Part shown: piece by piece, positions 60,779-64,000 of the stretch | How positions within the stretch are numbered: position 1 is the first letter of the stretch | How the letters are laid out: each line of letters opens with the position of its first letter | Assembly (NCBI GenBank): GCA_035294305.1 | Contig: DATGLD010000041.1 | Coordinates: 70,670 to 134,669, forward strand | Reading direction: 5' to 3' | Length of the DNA stretch: 64,000 nt | DNA from: DASRBN01 sp035294305 | GTDB lineage: Bacteria; Chloroflexota; Ktedonobacteria; Ktedonobacterales; Ktedonobacteraceae | Notes under the pieces: generated by a model | The model's input: the letters and a program-made list of their open reading frames with translations, nothing else | What the model was told of the DNA's origin: nothing | The model's database searches: none | Position numbers and translations under genes: made by a program

Positions 60779-61378
60779 TCATGCGCTTTCAGCCTGAACT
60801 CGCTCAACAACCTGTTGCAGAACATTGTAGGGCTGCGCGCCCATAACCAGGTATTTATCGGCAAAGACAAGCGCCGGTACGCCATCAAGTCCGTATTCAT
60901 TTGCCAGGTCAATGTCGGCGGCTACCTGGGCATCGTATTCAGGATTTTTTATCTCCGAAGCGAAGTCTCCGCTATCCAGGCCAACGCTTTGCGCAATTTC
61001 CTGCAAGACGTTAAGGTCGCTGATATCGCGGGCCTGCTGCCAGTACGCATGCATGACGGCCTCATGAAACGCTTTGCCTTTGCCTTGCGATTCGGCATAC
61101 TTTTCAGCTTCCAGGGCAGGCCGGCTATCGATATTCACAGGACCTTGATTGATCTCCACACCGTACTGCTCGCGTGCCCGGCGCTGGAGCTGCGGGCGCG
61201 CAGCCTTGATTCGCTCCAGGAGCTGCGGCGGGATAGGAGGCGAGCCAGGAGGACGCAGCTGGTAGGAGCGCCAGTGAATATCCAGATCATAGTTTTGTTG
61301 AAGCTTCTCCAAACTGGAGGCTACCAGAAAACAGAATGGTCAAACAAAATCGGACCAGACATCGATACGAACAGGCAT
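60779..61378 (-). CDS. DsbA/FrnE-family thioredoxin-fold protein with in-frame TGA at the first active-site Cys (candidate selenoprotein)
   Basis: Read from the ATG at 61378 (AGAGG 7 nt upstream) the protein has 199 codons: MPVRIDVWSDFV, then TGA (61342-61340), then PFCFLVASSLEKL and the rest of a complete DsbA/FrnE (2-hydroxychromene-carboxylate-isomerase-like) fold ending DGVPALVFADKYLVMGAQ. In relatives the TGA position is the first Cys of CPFC or CPWC. The frame before and after is intact and well conserved. Either selenocysteine is inserted (UPFC) or the gene has a nonsense mutation; restart at a TTG (61312) would lose the active site. A SECIS-like hairpin follows the TGA. The gene is 13 nt after the Gfo/Idh/MocA gene and probably co-transcribed. 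Confidence 0.75.
61302..61322 (-). promoter_or_regulatory. Possible bacterial SECIS hairpin
   Basis: Read on the reverse strand, AGC-CTCCA-GTT-TGGAG-AA-GCT folds into an 8-bp stem with a 2-nt AA bulge and a 3-nt loop that begins with G. The loop starts 25 nt after the TGA, within the 16-37 nt window and with the loop-G feature reported for bacterial SECIS elements. A competing CTGG/CCAG pairing exists. Confidence 0.4.
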
Positions 61379-61391
61379 GCGAGTACCTCTT

Positions 61392-62483
61392 TCACAATTC
61401 AATCACCCTACTGTTAGCCGCGCTCGACTTCGCCACCTCGATTATCTTCAACGTTGCAATAGCGCTGGCAGGGTCTACCGGTGGCGGCCCTCCGGAGAGA
61501 AGCGCATCACGCAGCAGAGCATAGAAACATTCGTAGCAACCGGGAATTGTCTCTACAGGTCCATCAAAGTGCAGGCCATCGACATCTGTGGAGAGCTGCC
61601 CCCAACTCTCGCGCGGCTCCTGGCCCCAGCCGCTGTCTCCCGGTCGCATGCCAGAACGGAGAGCATCTTCCTGGGGATCAAGCCCCCACTTCACGTAGGT
61701 GCCGCGCAAGCCTCTCAGCAGCATTCGAGGGCCCGGAATGCGCGCCACAGCGCTCATCCAGAGATGTGCGCGCACGCCGCCAGGAAATTCAAGCGCAACA
61801 AACGTATCGTCATCGACTTGCGCCCCGGTACGACGTTGATTCATCTCGGAGTAGACACGCACCGGCTGCCCAAAAAGCTGCAAGGCCTGGTCAATCAGGT
61901 GGCTGCCAAGATCGTAGAGCAAGCCGCCCGCCTCTTCTACATCTGGAAGTTCGCGCCACGCGCCTGGACGTGGGGCCGCACGATAACGCTCGAAGCGCGA
62001 CTCAAAGCGTGTGATTGTGCCAAGCAAGTCGGGAGTTACATTCAGCATGTGTTGCACTGTCAGAAAGTCATTATCCCAACGCCGGTTCTGGAACACGGTG
62101 AGCAGTTTGCCCGTATCTTTGCTCGTCGCAATTAACTGTTCAGCCCCAGCGACGAAAGCTGCCATGGGCTTATCGATCACCACGGGCAGCCCAACTTTCA
62201 TGGCGGCTATGCCAAGCGCGGCATGTGTCCGATTGGGAGATGCTACCACAACCAGGTCATAGCGCGCAGGATCATGCCAGAGTTGCTCGGCTGAAGATAG
62301 GATAGCCGCGGACGGGAAATCATGGCTCGCTTTTTGCTGGCGTTCGGGGTTGCCTGTAACAATGGCCGTTACCGCCATACCGGGTGTGGCCGCGATGAGG
62401 GGAGCATGGAATACCGAACCCGCCAGTCCATAGCCAATAATGGCGACACGCAGCGGTTCAATTGCAGCAATAGAAGACGACAT
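61392..62483 (-). CDS. Gfo/Idh/MocA-family oxidoreductase
   Basis: A 363-residue NAD(P)-dependent oxidoreductase: Rossmann motif AIIGYGLAGSVFHAP, the EKP-type motif VVIDKPMA and the GGLLYDLGSHLIDQAL helix that carries the active-site region. Members oxidise or isomerise sugars and cyclitols. Start at 62483. Downstream is the DsbA/FrnE-like gene. Confidence 0.87.
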   Translation of the reverse strand: MSSSIAAIEPLRVAIIGYGLAGSVFHAPLIAATPGMAVTAIVTGNPERQQKASHDFPSAAILSSAEQLWHDPARYDLVVVASPNRTHAALGIAAMKVGLPVVIDKPMAAFVAGAEQLIATSKDTGKLLTVFQNRRWDNDFLTVQHMLNVTPDLLGTITRFESRFERYRAAPRPGAWRELPDVEEAGGLLYDLGSHLIDQALQLFGQPVRVYSEMNQRRTGAQVDDDTFVALEFPGGVRAHLWMSAVARIPGPRMLLRGLRGTYVKWGLDPQEDALRSGMRPGDSGWGQEPRESWGQLSTDVDGLHFDGPVETIPGCYECFYALLRDALLSGGPPPVDPASAIATLKIIEVAKSSAANSRVIEL

Positions 62484-62593
62484 TTTTTACTCCAACAACG
62501 GATAGTGACCGGTAGAGGTCTTCGAACGTTGAGTTCTTTACAGGTCTTATTGTATTATAACCCTGCCTCAACCGAATATCATCCTTTTACCCC

Positions 62594-62622
62594 TTGTAGT
62601 CCCGGCTAAATTCCGCTATAAT
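62594..62622 (+). promoter_or_regulatory. Sigma70-type promoter of the 143-residue gene
   Basis: TTGTAG (62594-62599), 17-nt spacer, TATAAT (62617-62622). It precedes the palindrome at 62644-62665 and the gene at 62720. Confidence 0.55.
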
Positions 62623-62643
62623 GATTTTTATCAGCTTATCGAC

Positions 62644-62665
62644 TTTTTCCAGCATGCTGGAAAAA
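62644..62665. promoter_or_regulatory. Perfect 22-bp palindrome, likely operator
   Basis: TTTTTCCAGCA/TGCTGGAAAAA is perfectly self-complementary with no spacer, 21 nt beyond the -10 of the promoter, a usual place for a repressor-binding site. No T tract for termination in the forward direction. Confidence 0.5.
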
Positions 62666-62719
62666 AATTCCAACACATAAATAATAGGAGGCAGGGGTCT
62701 AAAACCTCGAGGAGATGCA

Positions 62720-63151
62720 ATGACAATCACAGATAGAAAAAGAGAGGACCCAGCTACCAATTTGAATGTCTTCCTGGCTTTGACTCCCGAGGAGCAAAGC
62801 CGGCAGACAACTATCACGCCGCAGGAACGTTACCAGCAAGGTATGCAAGACATCTGGGAAAAAATACATCGTCTGCCCAGGGGTCAGGATCAGGTGGTAA
62901 TGTCGCAGATCTGGTGGTATGGTAAGTCCTCTGCCAGTCCCAGTCCCAAAGAATTTCCGGCCCTTGCGACGCATGGATTTATCCTTGAAGAGCCTGTGGG
63001 AGAGCAGGTATTCTGTGAACCCTATTCGCCCTACCTGAAAGATTTCTGGCGCATCGGCATTGATGTATCGCTGGCGTATGGATTTAGACTCCGCCCCTAC
63101 TCCGCCTTTCAAGCCAGTTTAGCCGCTATAATGCATATGATTTTCAATTGA
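62720..63151 (+). CDS. Hypothetical protein
   Basis: A 143-residue soluble protein with no family I recognise. It has a charged start (MTITDRKRED), a helix with many Gln/Glu (EQSRQTTITPQERYQQGMQD, near residue 25-45), and a C-terminal part with aromatic residues (PYLKDFWRIGIDVSLAYGF). No signal peptide or membrane helix. GAGGAG 6 nt before the ATG, a clear promoter and a palindrome upstream support expression. Confidence 0.6.
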   Translation: MTITDRKREDPATNLNVFLALTPEEQSRQTTITPQERYQQGMQDIWEKIHRLPRGQDQVVMSQIWWYGKSSASPSPKEFPALATHGFILEEPVGEQVFCEPYSPYLKDFWRIGIDVSLAYGFRLRPYSAFQASLAAIMHMIFN

Positions 63152-63176
63152 ACAGCTCTGTTTGTACTAATTGAGC

Positions 63177-63199
63177 GCGCCCGGCGGGACTCGAACCCC
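63177..63199 (-). repeat. tRNA 3'-end remnant
   Basis: Reverse-strand text GGTTCGAGTCCCGCCGGGCGC is the T-loop and acceptor 3' half of a tRNA gene. The sequence diverges directly before it, the T stem pairs only partly and no 5' half is nearby. It looks like a leftover attachment site from an element that integrated in a tRNA gene. Confidence 0.55.
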
Positions 63200-63299
63200 T
63201 GGCCACATGGATGTAGGATTGCTTTTGCTGGCGTCATTAGAAAGGGGTATGAGGGAACAACTCAGCGGGTTTCATTCGATGAGGATCAGCCTGCAGTTG

Positions 63300-63328
63300 T
63301 TGTTCCCTCTTGATCTATATGTTAGAAT
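63300..63328 (+). promoter_or_regulatory. tRNA promoter
   Basis: TTGTTC (63300-63305), 17-nt spacer, TAGAAT (63323-63328), ending 8 nt before the tRNA. The -35 lies in the right arm of an 11-bp inverted repeat (63251-63261 / 63299-63309). Confidence 0.5.
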
Positions 63329-63336
63329 ACCACTGA

Positions 63337-63410
63337 GTCGGTGTAGCTCAGTTGGATAGAGCGGCAACCTTCTAAGTTGCATGCCGGGAGTTCGAGTCTC
63401 CCCACCGACG
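63337..63410 (+). tRNA. tRNA-Arg (anticodon TCT)
   Basis: A complete cloverleaf: acceptor GTCGGTG/CACCGAC, D arm GCTC/GAGC, anticodon stem GCAAC/GTTGC with loop CTTCTAA, T stem GGGAG/CTCCC with TTCGAGT loop and discriminator G. No CCA is encoded. Anticodon TCT reads AGA (and AGG) arginine codons. Confidence 0.95.
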
Positions 63411-63728
63411 TTATGCTTCAAAACATCCTCTGCGCTAGCATATGAAACAGGCCAACAACTGGTGCGACAATGGTTGCAAGGAGCAGACAGGGTTGCTGTC
63501 TTTCATCGTTTGTTAACGGAACAATGGACACCTTCCCAATTGGCAGAAAACGTCTTGCCCCTGTCAGATCGATGCGACCAATATCCTGGTAGATTGCTTA
63601 GAAGATCGCTTGAAAGCAAAATAGTGATCGTTTCGATCACATAACCAGACGCGAACCTTGAGTGATAGAGCCAGTTGGCCTCAACAGCCTTCCATGCTGC
63701 TTCCCGGCAGCGTGCCAGTATTCCCATG
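63411..63728. other. Gap after tRNA with a possible gene fragment
   Basis: A frame running through 63440-63644 reads ETGQQLVRQWLQGADRVAVF and on, with no start of its own and no family I recognise; it may be a degraded gene. Otherwise nothing is seen before the MITE copy. Confidence 0.35.
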
Positions 63729-63855
63729 CTGACATCCACTCATAACTCGGGGTGCAGGGGTTTCACCCCTGCCGGGGTGCGGGGTGTCCCCGCTTGCTTC
63801 CCCTCCCGTCCTGACGGGCCGGAGGCCCGCTGAAAGAATTATGAGTGGATGGCAG
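63729..63855. mobile_element. MITE-like element, copy 3
   Basis: 127 bp, same 17-bp terminal repeats and core as the other two. It lacks a clear 7-bp target duplication (TCCCATG on the left, TTCCGTA on the right), which fits a later deletion or a neighbouring insertion 4 nt away. Confidence 0.8.
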
Positions 63856-63859
63856 TTCC

Positions 63860-64000
63860 GTAAGTGTTCAGACTTGACCTCTTTGGTAAACTGAAAACCA
63901 TGAACCAGCAGGAAGAAATTGAGCGCCTCCGAGCAGAAAATCACGAAGTGCGAGAAGCCCTGCACCAGGCTCTGGAAGAACTGAGCCAGGTGAAGGAAGC
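63860..64000 (+). mobile_element. IS66-like element, left end (runs off the window)
   Basis: GTAAGTGTTCAGACTTGACC (63860 onward) resembles an IS66-family left end, which begins GTAAG. A transposase-like frame starts at 63900. The rest lies outside the window, so target duplication and family cannot be confirmed. Confidence 0.5.
63900..64000 (+). CDS. IS66-like transposase, N-terminal part (partial)
   Basis: An ATG at 63900 opens a frame with EEIERLRAENHEVREAL, a Glu/Leu-rich coiled-coil typical of the N-terminus of IS66 TnpC transposases. It is cut by the window end after 33 residues, and the catalytic domain is not visible. The family call rests on the coiled coil and the adjacent end sequence. 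Confidence 0.5.
   Translation, partial: MNQQEEIERLRAENHEVREALHQALEELSQVKE

Noticed and set aside
61310..61378. TTG at 61312 as the true start of the DsbA/FrnE-like gene
   Set aside because: It has no ribosome site, would remove the first strand and the whole CxxC active site, and leaves unexplained why the upstream codons match the family.
63171..63359. A 62-codon forward frame through the tRNA remnant
   Set aside because: The opening SAPGGTRTPG is the usual false translation of a tRNA end; no start signals.
1..64000. CRISPR arrays
   Set aside because: Repeats in the window are few, palindromic and irregularly spaced; no repeat-spacer series and no cas genes.

Overview
The window looks like a chromosomal segment of a GC-moderate, spore-forming member of the Chloroflexota, most likely the class Ktedonobacteria. 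This is inferred from protein style: a Ser/Thr kinase at the left edge, a GerW/YtfJ protein, Ktedonobacteria-like AAA and VKOR-like proteins, and many dispersed GC-rich palindromic repeats between genes. No rRNA, CRISPR array, prophage or replication origin was seen.

Layout. 1-5.7 kb: edge of a Ser/Thr protein kinase, ribonuclease Z, a membrane-anchored alpha/beta hydrolase, a DUF1634-TauE/SafE fused permease, a decayed AAA ATPase and a YflT-like stress protein. 5.9-11.8 kb: a reverse-strand sulfur operon with a fused Fe-S/NrfD subunit, a Tat-less molybdopterin oxidoreductase and a CstB-like persulfide dioxygenase-rhodanese; with the nearby permease this resembles a cytoplasmic persulfide-to-sulfite-to-sulfate route. 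12-19 kb: lipoprotein, CorA, a QueA-like protein coupled to an SDR, and an OmpR-type two-component pair. 19.9-32.8 kb: one long forward respiratory cluster (PoxB-like ThDP enzyme, enolase-superfamily enzyme, FAD/Fe-S lactate-dehydrogenase-like protein, internally duplicated membrane protein, gluconate 2-dehydrogenase subunit 3, GMC flavoprotein, cytochrome bd), which I read as organic-acid and sugar-acid oxidation feeding quinol to cytochrome bd. 33-42 kb: an M24 peptidase homologue lacking key ligands, SDRs, NDH-2, a glycogen-debranching-type hydrolase, a VKOR-like protein and an epimerase. 42.5-54 kb: a MITE-like repeat, a 28-residue Cys-containing micropeptide, an ABC exporter, and a reverse-strand sugar operon (GmhA, GmhB, three GT9 heptosyltransferase-like proteins, three more glycosyltransferases). 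54-64 kb: MazG-like, glycine oxidase, GerW-like, signal peptidase I, AzlCD, an S9 peptidase, a DsbA/FrnE-family protein with an in-frame TGA at its active-site cysteine, a Gfo/Idh/MocA oxidoreductase, a tRNA-Arg, and the start of an IS66-like element.

Most notable: (1) the DsbA/FrnE gene at 60779-61378 has TGA exactly where the first Cys of CxxC should be, with an intact frame on both sides and a bacterial-SECIS-like hairpin at the right distance, so it is a candidate selenoprotein (UxxC) rather than necessarily a pseudogene; (2) a 127-bp MITE-like element in three copies, two with perfect 7-bp target duplications and both sitting exactly 10 nt upstream of a sigma70-type -35 box; (3) an 8-TM internally duplicated protein with repeated conserved histidines placed where a gluconate-dehydrogenase cytochrome subunit would be expected.
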